A stretch of 64,000 bases of DNA from NCBI RefSeq assembly GCF_031877795.1, contig NC_133931.1, positions 131,354,621-131,418,620 on the forward strand, read 5' to 3'. Origin of the DNA: Strix aluco (lineage: Eukaryota; Chordata; Aves; Strigiformes; Strigidae). This document shows positions 1 through 13,200 of this stretch, one piece after another. Numbering within the stretch: position 1 is the first letter of the stretch; every line of letters starts with the position of its first letter. The position numbers and the translations under genes were made by a program. Below the pieces are notes generated by a model that made no database searches, was not told the DNA's origin, and saw only the letters and a program-made list of their open reading frames with translations.

Positions 1-3000
1 AGGAGAAAATAGATTTAGTGTTCTATGCAGAAGAAGTAATATTTAAGGTTTTGGCCTTTCCTCTGTATAATCAGACTTCAACTTGTAAAATGAGTCACAG
101 TGATACACTCAGATCAAAAAGAAAGACAGGCTTCCATTACTTGAAAAGGAAAAAGGAAGGAGTCATTCAACAGTATTTATTTGTGTGAGTCCAGATCAGC
201 GTTACATAAAGTGTTCTGCTTTACGGATGTTGCATGGCCGTGCCCATGCAGAGCCCCAGCATCTCCAGCTCAGCTCCATATACACTTACGCAGACAGATG
301 GATGCCCATGCACGTGGCTGCTGACAGGTCGTGGGCCATTGCCACCCCTTCTCCTCCTCCATAACGAATGAAGGAGCTCATTAATTTGTTGCCCGGTTCA
401 TTTTGGCAGTATCAGTCTCTGCAGCAATTCCTGTACCAAATTTAGGAGAGGTGGGCTGGACTGCAACAGCTTTAGATACTACCAGGACTGCTGTGTTGTT
501 AGTGGCTTTTTCTGGTTTAAAAAAAAGAAGGGTGCTCATATATTCTCCAGCACAACTCTTCTCACTAGAAAGCCTCAAGTGAGATGCAGAAAGACTTTGC
601 AGCTCAAGAGCCTGGAACCGAGGGCTTGTACAGTGAGTAACAGCCTCTTCAGTCATTAACCCTCTGTGCCAGTCCATAAAGAGCTCTCAGATGAGTTATT
701 CTGTGCTTAGTTGTCCTCAGGCATGACACACAGGGGATTTACAGCATACACATGCACTTTTGGAAGTGTCTGGCAAAAATATGGCAGCCTTTAAGGCACT
801 CTCTTTACTTCAGTGTACAGACACCAGCCGTTCCTTGGCTCAGCTGGGGTCCTCCTTTGACTGTCCTTTTTGACGGGGTTGGATTGTGGGATATGATGGG
901 GCTGGTCTGACAGTTTCAAAGGGACAGTCCATTTCCCCCTGCCAGCCAGCCATCCCCACCCATATCCCTCGCTGCCCAGTTTCTGTGCCAGTAGCAGTGC
1001 TTGTCACCACCCACGTTGATCAGCAGAGAAGTATTGATCTATTGTTTTGTTTTGTTTTCCTTGGGATATTTTTCTCCATGAACTGACACAGTGTGAGAGT
1101 AGGTGAGTGAGCCTGTGGCTGGGTGCAAGGAACAGGGAGCGGGCAGCACCTAGCTTTCCTATTTGATGCAGCAGCATTGCAAAGCCTGCCACGAAGCTGT
1201 GACAGTTGGCCTTTCAGCAATAGCACTCTACCCGTCTCCTACAGCATGAACTTTTGAAAAGTCCTTGTCACTGGAAGAACTCATCCCTGTCTGACTGATA
1301 ATTCAGTAACATCCACTTATTTGAAGGTGCTCTCTGATTTGGGAAGATGGATGTGATTACTCACATTAGAAAGTCAGCAGGCCACTTTACAAAGACCCTA
1401 AATACACTCACCAAAAACATTAATGCTGCACTTATACTGCACCCTTTTTAAAACCTTTCTCATGATTCTTCCAAATATCACATTAGATCAGCTGTAAATT
1501 CGTAAAATGTTGGTTCCGTCAGAAAAAATTGTGATTATATTTGTACTATAATAAAGCACAGTGTCTTTGAATTTCACATTACTATATAACCAATTTTTCT
1601 TACCTGTTTGAACAGACAGAATTGACTCTCTGAATTTTGATCAGAGCAGAAAACATCAGGATATCAAATTATTAAAGAAGAAATTTAAGTGACAGGAATC
1701 TTTACTTTGGTAGATTCATCGCAGTTTTAAGGAACTATTCTAGAGAACATTAAAGTTTACTGCTGCTGATAACCCGTATGGTGTAAGGAGAAAACATTAT
1801 ATGGCCAAAGTGGAAACCTAAGACACGAGGCCTAACCTTGCATCCTTTGTGAAGGCAAGGAGTGTGAGATCAGGGCTGTTTTGCTTCTGTAAGAATTTAG
1901 GATTTGGCCCTTTTTGATATGTTATCCAGTTATAGTGTTTATGACTCAAAAAATGTCAGAAACATGGAGAACGTGTCAGGGTCCATGACCAGGGAGTTAA
2001 AACTAATGCTGACATTTTCAGTTAAGTTATATAATGTTATCTCCTTAGAGTATGTACTTTTAGTTGTTTGATTTTGGCATCGTGTCTGAAAATAACTGAA
2101 CACATTTATTTTCACAGTGAGGGGTCTATTTTCTCCTCAATGCGTGTGCTTTATGCCCATTAGCATTAATGGGAGATATACACACACTTCCAGGGGAGAG
2201 GAGACTTAAATAGTCCATACAGATGTGCTCTTGTGGATCAGTAACCACTGATTTAAAGAATGTGAATTATAAAATGAAATAAAAACCCAAACAAACACAC
2301 AAAAATCTGATTGTTTCAGTGTGGTGGGATCTTAAACCTAGATAACTTAACCAGAGAATATAACCAGAGAATATAACTATATAACTATAAATACACTTTA
2401 CTCTCTGTAAGATTTAAATATTCAGACCTTTGCTGGTCTAGTAGTTGAGATATCATTACTGTGATGGTATGTGTAACATATTTTAACTTCTGTGGTCGTA
2501 TGGCTTGTTTACTGGCCGGCAAGTTTTCGTATGTTAGAAGTTGATTTTAACAGAACATGGACCACTGACTACAGATTTATTCACATGTCCAGATGATTGA
2601 TAGTTAGCCCTAACTGCATGTCTCTTTTGTAGATATATTTTCTAGAAAGCTTGCTCCCATTGTGCATGCTTCAGTGATGTTACACAGTTGCCGCTGTCAT
2701 AAATATTCTCTAACAACCACGTTTGTTGCTTACCTGGCTTATTGAGAATGCTCTTTGCACCTTTGGTTGTGAAAGAAGCAGCTTCTCATCCACCTTCCAT
2801 TATTTCTTTTTTTTTTTTCTCCATTAATCTCTTCCAGGTCATATTCTGCTTGCACTGTACATAAATAGATAGAAACTGTAAATCAATGATTTATTATTTG
2901 ATTGTAATAAAATATAAAGTAAGTTTGCAGCACAGGATTGGAGAGCTTGAAACTGTAATCACAAGGAGCTTATTACTGTACATTATTTTGTTAAAGTAGT

Positions 3001-4259
3001 TACAGGACAAACTATTGCATCTGTTTGGCAGTCTTTTAGACAGTTGATTCTATTCATGCTTTTAAGGGGTGACTAGTATGACAGGTGGAACTGGAGAAAA
3101 GTAAGAAAAGGTCTTTCCCTAGACCATCCAGGAAAGCTGGCTGTGCCAAAGGAAGCAGCTACTTGGGATTCTTTACACAGTTACTACCCATGTCCTCATT
3201 TCCTTGCAGTGAAATCAGAATCACATTGATGTTTATGTGACTTTGTTAGGTTTCAGAGTTAATCTCTCCTTAAGCCCTTTTAGGGTTGCTGCGTTATGTT
3301 GTTCATGTACTTCCCCATTTGCTCCTTGATGGGTGTTAATCTCGTATCTCATTTTCAAGTACGTGACTGATGAGGGAGAAGCTGGCAACTGCCTGAAATA
3401 TGTGGATGAAGTGGTACAGTAAGGAATATCCCACTGGTGCCTATAAAATCATTTCCTTTGATTTCAGCAGTCTGTAACAGCTGGTCAGAGATTCTTAGAG
3501 AGAAATGCGTATTTGTGACCAACTCTCACATTTCAGCATGGCTACTGAGTCACTTCTTTTTCTGGGCAGAGTGGGGAAGGGTTGGTACTTTGTATTCCTA
3601 TCTTGAGATCCCTGTGGTTCACTGTAGATTTCATATGGAAAACAACATTTCTTTCAGGTAGTTAAAAACTGCTGTAGCCCAGAGAGAGAAATATGAAACT
3701 AGGTTTTGTGTCATGTAGTTATCCAGGTAGATTTTCCAGTAGGCTTACTTTTGCTGTCATAAAGCTCCTGTAGAGCATATATTGAGTTAGGAAATGGTTT
3801 TGCCACAAAAGCAGAGTTGAGACTCACCATAAAATATTTTATTTTAAAAATCTGTGTTGAGTTACAAGTATTCTTGGAACACAGATAAATGGCTCGCACA
3901 CATATCATGAAGGCAAATTTGAGCAATAATAAGGGGTTGTGCTTACAACCAAGTTTTATTCAGAAGCATTCAGAGATCAGGTAAGATACAGTAGTTACAA
4001 CAACGCACACAATCCAGGCATGAAGGGTAATTAAATGGATTGTGAAGCTGTGCCTGAATTTCACCATTGATATTTTTGCTAGGGCGGTTGGAACACTGGC
4101 CTCGGAGAATTTTGAAAACATGTTTTAACAAAGCAGAATCTCTTAAGAGTTGTTGGAAAATGTAGAGAGGTAAGGTTCTGATTTGCTTCCACTCCGCCCC
4201 CAGTTTTATAATGTTCAGTCTTGAGAGACTTTTAAAACTGGAAGCTCTGAGAGATGCCC

Positions 4260-4290
<31 letters not shown>

Positions 4291-7200
4291 AGAAAGACAG
4301 CATACTAGGAACTCCAGCTTTTTACTTGAATAATATCTGAAATACTGAACAGAACAAGCTCTTCGTCCCTCATCATTTGAATTTTGACGACATAGCCAGT
4401 ATTCACAAAGGGATTTTTGAAGTAGGTTAAATAAGAACTCCCTAATGAAAAAAATGCACTAGTTTGAAATCAGTCAATTTAATTACTGTGTTTTATGAAG
4501 GCCATTACCCATTGCTGATTACTAGGGTGATAAAATCTTTAAGCTTTGGTAGCCTCCATAGGGGGTGAGCCGATCTAAGTAGAGCAAAGTCCAGTCATTA
4601 TCACCCTAAATACTTGTGTTTCTCATTACAATATTCATTACTTTAGGTTACTGTGAATGCTTTGAGGTCTTTATGTAAGCGCTGGTTTATTCTCCTGTAG
4701 AAAAACAATGTTGTTATGTTGATAAGTTAAAACCAAGCATTTATATACTTTCATAGTTTAAAACAAGGCTTGGCTACATCCATACATAGAAATGCATATA
4801 TTTATGCCTGTGAGTGCCCCTATACACTCCTAGTCACGGCTCTGTGCTTGTTGGTACAGTCGTGCTAGTCTGATAAGAAATGGAAAAGGATATGAGTTAC
4901 CCTTGTTCTTTCAGTAAGTTTTGGTACTTAAATAAGCTGGAATGGAGGCTTACGTTCCTAATAACAATCTTTATTAGGGAAGTACTTTTCAAAAGGGAAA
5001 ACTGAGCCATGATCCAACTTACCTGACTTACCCAAGGCTGGTTGCTGAGGGTTGGAGCTGTTTATCTCCAGTGCCAGGCTAGGGCCTTGCACTTCCCTTT
5101 CCCTGCCACCTCTTGCACATCATGCAGCATCGCTGCCTCTCCGCCCTTCTCAGTCACCTTCGCTGTGGCCCTCTGACTTACAGAGCAGCTTCGTAAAACT
5201 GATGTTATTTAAAAGATGACCGCAAAATCATTTCACCTCTTGTTTACAAATGTGTGTTTTTCAAAAGAGCGCTTGAAACATAGGGAGGGATGTGAATCTG
5301 GGCTACTGGGAGAGGAGAGCAGCCTGTAGAAAGAGGCTGAAGAACTCGGTGTGACTAGCCAAGGAAGCCTGAGCCTGGTGGCAATATAGGTGATTCAGGT
5401 ACTTACAGAGGTAGGAGTGCTTGGTGCCAGAGAGGGAGGACTAGTGAAGCTGAGGACACACTCCCACCAGCGCATGTGGCTGCAAGCTGGCCATGTATTC
5501 AAGTCACAAATTAGAAGAATGTTTTTGACTGTCAGAAGGCTGAAGTTCCAGAGCGGGTAGGGATAGTGGGACAAACAGCCTCTCAAAGTGGAACCAGTTA
5601 AGGGGTCTTTGTGATGTGCTTGTGTGTGGTACAGCAGTGGGTCCCACCTGGCATATAGGGTCGCTCTGCTGCCTGTGCCGTGATGTATGCTTGTTCGTGG
5701 TAATGGCAGACTTTCTTCTGTTTTGCTGTATATATAAATGAACATGAAATTCCACTTTCATTTTACTGCCGGAATATTACTTGTTAAAACTAAAGGAGGA
5801 AGTACGAGATTTAACAGAGATATCCTTTCTCTCATTTGTTGATTAGACAGTGGAATTAAATAGCTATTAGTGAAAACAGACAGAAAGGGAGGATGGGGGG
5901 TTAAATAGTCATGCTAAAAATTCAGTTGATTCTTTATCCTTACCTTCCAGTTGCTTATGATGAGATACTTCAGTAGTTCTCTAGAGATAGCTTACTAGAT
6001 CCTTGGCGAATTTCATGGGTTAAAAAGACATGAGTTTCCAATATGATATGAATATCTTTTATAAGAATTCCTCAACTCCTCATCATATGAAATAAAAAGC
6101 TTAAGAAAACCAGTCAACCAACCAACAAAAATCTGGCTCCAGTCCTTTTTATTCATTTGCACACTACTTTTAAAGCCGACGTATGTTTCCTTTTCCCTTG
6201 CAAAGGCCCAGATCCTCCCCCTGCAGAGAGGATCAGAGAGAACAAGCCACATGTGACAGGAGTTAATCATGTAGCTTAATGCACTATTAGAAGGCACTCA
6301 GATAACTAAGTGATGAGAGCGGCAGAAGAGAAGCCATAAGAGATCATTCCCTTTCTGCATGGTAAAGCCTGCAGGAGGGGGAGAAGGAAGAGCTATATGT
6401 GACAATATTCCTGATGGTATTTTCCTGCTGAGCTGGGAAAAACTGTAAAGGGCAAGAGAGAAAAGAGAAAAGCAGGCTCCAGATAGGACATATCAGTCCG
6501 TCCACTGTATGTTTGATGCATTGGCACTACTGGTGGCTTCACTACTAGCTCCTCAGTTACTGCTTCTCCTGAAAAACTTTCAAGACACTTAGTGGAAAAG
6601 ATAATCTGGGTCCAGGTTTTCCATGGTAGTTGTAGGTGAGGCAGTGGAAACCGAGCCAGTGCTTTAGCTGGTCTGCCCTGTCCTCACCCTGCATTCTGGA
6701 ACACCGGTGGGGGACTGAGCTGCAGTCAGTGCCTGTTAATAGTATCACATAGTATGTATTTTAAATATCTAGTTAGTCTGCTGGGCGATATTTTCTCTGA
6801 AAGATTTTACCCTCTTTCTGATGTAAAAAGAGGTGTTACTAGAAAATGTTCATAGCTTTAAGTAACAGAGACTATGAATGGGGTGAAGTACCAAATGCAA
6901 AATTTATTTTAAGCTCAATTTGTGTGTAGCAATTTGCAAATTTCATTGAAATTCATGTGTTATCATTGTGGTATTAAAACACTTCTGAAACAAGAGCTGC
7001 TTGATCTAATTAATTTTCTTCGTGATGTTTCTGTGGTTGCAACCTGTCATATCTAGTAGGAGTTTTCATTTTGAGAATCCTTAACTACGTTTTCAATCTT
7101 TTTTTATGGTTTGCAAAATGGTCTGTATTTTGAACATGAAAAATATTTAATTCATGACTTGGAAAGTAATGGTTAAACCTAAAATATCAACTGAGGATAA

Positions 7201-10200
7201 CTCTGGGCCTATTTGGTGGCTAAAATTCCATATTCAGTGTTTAATTTAAATGTGAAATGTATCCTCCAGTGCCTAGAGTAGATGGAAAAGTCTATGTCTG
7301 AAAAGAGAAAAAAATCCAACAAAACAAAAACCTCTGTTATTTCATGGATAAACTTTTGCAGATTATAGAATGTGTACAAAATCTCAGGGAAGACAGCAAC
7401 TCTCCTGCAAACCAAAATCTTTGAGCAGTGCATAATCTACTTCTGCGAGAGTCTGTTTGCCAACTGGGAGTCAAAAAGCCGTGGCAAAAGTCCTTCACAG
7501 TTCCTGTTCTGCCAGATTTCCTGGCATGAGTCATGGTGTGGACATGGCCGACTTGGTTTGGAAAGGAAGCAAGCTGGGCTGAGGACACCATGATTTATTT
7601 CTTCCCTGAGGCAGTAGTCCTTCACTCAGCTGAACTTCAGGGAGGCACCTTTGCCAGTGTAGCTACCCCACAGACTGAAGCTCTAGTATTTCAAGTAAAA
7701 ATGATGGGACAGTTCTTCCAATCAATGCAGTTGTCAGTAAAAAAAGTAGATATTGGAAAGAACAATAGGTTGAAGGCTCCTTACCTTCTAGTTTTGATCC
7801 ATTTAGTATTTTTAGGCTTTCTAGTGCAATGATGAGAACTGATAACGTAATTTGGTAGAGCAGGAATTCTTCTGATCCCTTAGTTCCAAGCATTAGGAGT
7901 TTTCAATGACTTTGAGAAATGGAAATCAAAGCAGGACTCCGATCCCCATGGGAGACAAATGGCAGGCAGCGTGTCTCACTGTTTTTCTTAATCGACCTGT
8001 AAATTGATGGCATTACAGGTGTGGTGGGAAGGTAGGAACTGTGCTCCTTAGAGCACCACCTCTTCTGAAGCAAATTGGTTAGCTTTTCTGAAGCATGGCA
8101 GATGTTTTTTCTGCTCCCATAGCTGATTAATTATATTAAATCTCTTTTGTTTCCAAGGACTTAAACAGGCCAATAGTCTCTGCTGTTGCAGGTACCGCTG
8201 TAGGAGATCCATAGGAGAGGATTCCCTCAACGTGACTGGTGAAAGTACTCTGGTGTGCTTAAGAACAGGCTGTAAGCTTGTAGCTTAACGGTTGTATTTT
8301 AAAAATAAGAGGTGATCTAAGGAAACAAAAGTAATCTAAATTTCAACTTTTAGTCATCTCTTTCAAGATGACTAGTGATTACTCAGTATTTTAACCCTCT
8401 ATAGCTGATATCGAGTGCAGCATTTTGATACATTAATTGAGGGATTCACAATCTGTTTGATAGCTTGGACATCATTCTTCCTGGTTAATTCAGGAGAGCC
8501 TGGGCCAACTCTGATATTATAGGTGGAACTGTAGCATTGTCTACAGTTGAAAATACTTTCCACTTCCTTGTTTTCTTTTTCATATGCCCTATCAAGTTTT
8601 AATCCTTCAGGCTGAAGTTTCCCATAATTGGTGTTTGCTTCCAGCACAGGTTTTGTTGTTTCTTGCTTTTTTAAAAAAAAAAAAAAAAAAAGATTAAAGA
8701 CAGTATCATAATGCAAAATAAATAACATGTTCAAATTGAGGGAGTTAGCCTTAACTCCGACATTTCCTATCTTTGAAGTGTTACAGTCTGCAGTCTTAAT
8801 GTTCTGTTAGCATGCATTTGTGCGTCATGTATGTATAATTTATGGACTGCCTTTTAGTCTGTTCTCCTGTTAGACTGTCATCAAGATGAGTGCTGCAGAC
8901 AAAGACAACTAAGTTTAGGAAAGAATGAATGGGCATTTAAATGCTTGAGTTCCTATGTAGGCCCTTTATACAGTGTATCTTTGCACATTACATATAAATT
9001 ATTTTAATAACACCATTGTTTGCTTGGTATTCAAAACATAATTTACCATCAACTATGTAACAATTCAGCAGCTACTGTTCTCCTTAGGAGAAATAGTCAA
9101 AGTTTGCTGAAAATGGATTCAGTTTCTGTTTGAGATTAAGCTTTTCTTTGTCATATAAGCTAATATTTTGTCTTCTTTTTACTATGGCAGCACTAGTTAA
9201 ATCAGACCCTGCTGGTGAATTGCAAAGAAATAAATCACAACAGACATTAATCTAGATGAGGGCTAAGTAATTAACTTCATAGAAGGGTGGTGTATACTGT
9301 GTCTGTGACACTAGATTGACTGCTGTGCATAGAATAAATGCAGTATTTAGGCTGCCTATGGTATTCCACCCCTTCAATTAAGTAAACAAATATATATAGA
9401 GCTACTCTGGAGTGTATCCTTTGTGGTCGAAACACTGTATCTTATTAAAATCATCTGCATGCAGTATGTGGGGTTTGAGTTCCTGCCAGTGGTTTCATCC
9501 ATTGTTAACAGTGATGCTCGGCTCTCCCAAGAGTTAAATACAGTGGTACTATAGTTATGTGAAAAGGGTGCTCTTGGTTACTTTGGTGGCCATTTCGTTG
9601 CATATTACCTCCCACTTTGTTTCCATCCATGTGTGTGGCATAGGGTGTTGCCTGGAAAAATATAGGCTTTTTCAGGAAAAAAAAAAATCCATATAGGTTG
9701 AGAAAAATATCAAAGGCAGTCTGTAATTGATTCTGGGGGGCAAGACCAGGGCCAGAATAGGTGCCTGCCTGCTTGCTCTATGTGCGCATATCAAGATATT
9801 TAATATTTATATTTACATATCTGTTTTCACTTTAGTGATAGTGACAAAACAGCTGTTGAACTCTGGAAGATAGGATCAGTTGCTTAAAGCGGAACTATAA
9901 TTCTTATTTTGCATTTGTAAGTATTACAATCCTCATTCTGCAGTTCTCTCTTTTATCTGGAAAATTAGACCAATCGTCTGTTCTACTTTTTAGAAAACAT
10001 CAAGCTGAAGTAGTTATATTTTACCATCGTTAAAAATATTTTTACCTACAATTTCATAATCTGTTGCACAAAATATTTGCAGCAGATTTCTTTTCAATAC
10101 AGCACTTAATTTTAGAGGGTGATATGGACAATATAGGTTGACAAAAATTCTGCTTAGAAAAAATAGCTGAAATTATATTTGCCCGAAGCTACATTTATTT

Positions 10201-13200
10201 GATGATGCTATTAAATTGAAAGAGTATAAAAATGGTGATAAACCACATACACAAATAACTTGGTGTGAAGTCAGAGATTTTAGTCATTAGTTTACCAGAC
10301 TTGCTGTTTTCCACAAACTGAAATTAATCTGAATATTTTCTAAGCTTTAATTAGCTGTCTCTTCAAAGAGTGTTTAACTTGCCCTTCTCAAAGTTATAAT
10401 AGCAACAGATTATTTTAGAGATGAGAGGAACGTTAATTTTCATATTATTATTTTCCCTGCTGGATATGAGATTTTTTTGCAAATACGGCTATGTTGAAGT
10501 GGAGACAAGTAAACAGGATTGTCTAAAATAAGATCAGCCTTTCCCTCCAAACAGCAACAAACCCAAATGCAACTAATAAAAGATGCATGTTAATAAGAAT
10601 GTTGCTGATCTCTAGGTGACTGGCTATAGAAACCCATCAACATAGATCAGAACAAGGTTTTCTATATAGAAGACTAAGAAAGCATGTTGGTTCTATGAAA
10701 TGTGTTTGAACGGGTCACAGGTTTTTGACTTGGGAACCGCTGTCACCCTTGGAGTGTATCTTGGACCACCATGCAGGCTTGTCTGCAAACATCTAATTGA
10801 AAACAGTGTGTGGCAATACAGTTGTGCAGGCCGGCTGCAGACCACATATTTTGGCAGATCGTTCCAAGTTGTGGTGTAACGGTTCGTTTTCAGATTCTCC
10901 TTTTACACCTGTGTCCACGGGACGTGTGTGTTAGTAGCGACTGCAGACCATTCTGGTTGGAAAAATTTGTCTCTTCAGAACAACCCCTCAGTCAGAGACA
11001 ACGTTGAGGAAGTTCTTCCCGTGGCTATTTTTGCTTTGAGGCATCCAAACTCTAGGTGAAGATGAAAAAAAAAAGTGATTATTAACCTGGTGATCAGGAT
11101 TGCACGACGCTTTCACCAGTGATCAGCGCTGCAGGTTATGAACCAGCGTCTCAGTTACAGGTAGACTGACCCCTGAGGTACAGTCATTAAAAGGAAATGC
11201 AGTAGGTTGAACACAGACAACTGTGTTCCCTTTGAGCCTATGGGACGCTGGTTCCTCTAAAGTGGAGGCTGCTCCTGCTGAAATTGCATTTTATCTCCTT
11301 CTCGGGAGAGTCCCCAGCCCTCAGAGGAGAGCTGTGCTGGGCAAGAGCTTGGAGGGATGAAGGCAGGAAGAGTTTGTCCGCTCCCATCCCAAAGATTTAC
11401 AGGCTCCAGGGAAGGCGGGGAGCCAGGAATAAAGTGAAATATCCTCAATGAATAATTCATTTGCTGGAAAGTGGTTTTTCAGGGAAACTGAAGCTATACA
11501 GAGATTTGGACAAATTGAGCTGAAACACTCTCAGCCATAAAAAAGATGGATAGGAGGGGAATATATGAAAATCTTGAAATATGTTGCAATATCTTATTTC
11601 AGCCTTCTGGATAGATTCCTTTAAAAGGCACATTCAAACCTTTTTTTTTTTTGTCTCAAAATCTTTCTTTTTTTCTTTTTTTTTAGTAGACCTAACTTAA
11701 AAAAGCAAATGTTACTAGTAGGTGTTAAATGATCTGAAAATGAAAGAAAGTTTATGTTTGTTTCTTCAGGCAATGTTTTTGTGTTGCTTTTCTGCTTGTT
11801 TGGGGAGCCCAACACTAGCTGACACAAATGGCAGCATCAGGAATTGTCTGGTCAGAGCATCTCCTTTTCCTGAGTTCTGTCTTACAGTTCTAGGAGTAGT
11901 AGTGTTCAGTGAAGTTGCTAATAGCACTGTTTCTGGGAAAACACAGGAAACACAGTTTGTGTTTGTAAGATCTCTGGTGTATGGGTTGGAAGCTCTGCAC
12001 ACAGAAAATCTCTGCCTTGATGAGAAGATGAAGGAGGCTGTTCCTGATGAAACTCACATTCATGCTGCTACCCGCGACTAGCTGGCCTGACGAGCCTCCG
12101 GGGGAGAGGCCTCTGTTCCCAGATGCACGAAAACCATCTCCTTGGTCAGTACTAGCATCGAGGGGGCACATGTTTGTGCGTCAGGGCTGGAAAGCTAACA
12201 GGTAAGTGAAGTGCTTGGCTAGTGTCATCACCCAGGAAACACAGAGAAGCTTCAGAAGGTTCAAAAATCCACAGGCTCTGTGGTGGCACTGTGAGCTATA
12301 TAGTTCTGTTGTGCACTGCATAAATCACATAGAATTGTGACACATAGGCAAGGCAAAGCCAGGTGCTTGTCAGGAAGATCCTGGTGGTCATTTCCCTTGG
12401 GTCCCATCATTTTATCCTTTTATCTACAGTGGAGAATAGGCACAAGTTGGAACAATCTTGCCTTTAAACTTTACAAGCCTTGTTGCTTCAAAGTCTGCTC
12501 CAACCCCATGACTCTGAAAAATGAACTGGGGGGACGTACTGTGGCCTGTGTGGCCCAGCTGGACAAATCCCTTCTTTCCAAATCTAGATGCTGTTTAGAT
12601 CCTCTCCAGTCCTGAAAGCAGAGCTCAGTGCATTATCACCCCAAGAAAAAGAGCATGAGAATGATACCAGAGGCAAGGGGCTTCTGGCTGTCTAGGAACG
12701 AGCCACCTCTAGCAGATGGGCGGGAGAAGAACAAGAGGACAGGGAGATCTCAGCTCCTAATTTACAATCCTTTTGCTGTTGCGTTGCATCATCTCGCTTT
12801 CTAGGCCCTTTGTATGCTGTTCGGTCCAGTCAAGAGTTGGCTTCCCTTGGGATATGTACGTGTGGTGGACTGGGGAAGCACAGACTGGAAAAGATTCACA
12901 TAGGTCTGATGTTATTTATCTCTAATAAGATAAACTGCTAACTGTAATGCCTCGCAGGAACAGGCAGAAATCTACTTAGTGTTACTATCTGGAGGCCACC
13001 CCAGGGCTTGCTGAAATTACCAACCCACCTCTCCAGTGCTTAATATTAATCATGGCTGCTGCATACCAGGCCTCGTGTGCAGCATGCAGCCAGTCTCAGT
13101 CTGGGGGCTCAACTGAGCTCGCTTTGCATGGGGGTCTGAAGACTGCTGGCTGGGGGGTGCTGCCCAGGGAGGCTTTCCTTTTCCAGCCATGTTATTTGTG

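Noticed and set aside
3360..3418. Missing penultimate DYNC1I1 exon
   Set aside because: The encoded peptide has no resemblance to the dynein IC WD-repeat region, and its length breaks the phase-0 junction with the terminal exon.
4260..4287. Poly(A) tail of a processed pseudogene
   Set aside because: No recognisable gene or SINE body precedes the run, and no flanking direct repeats were evident.
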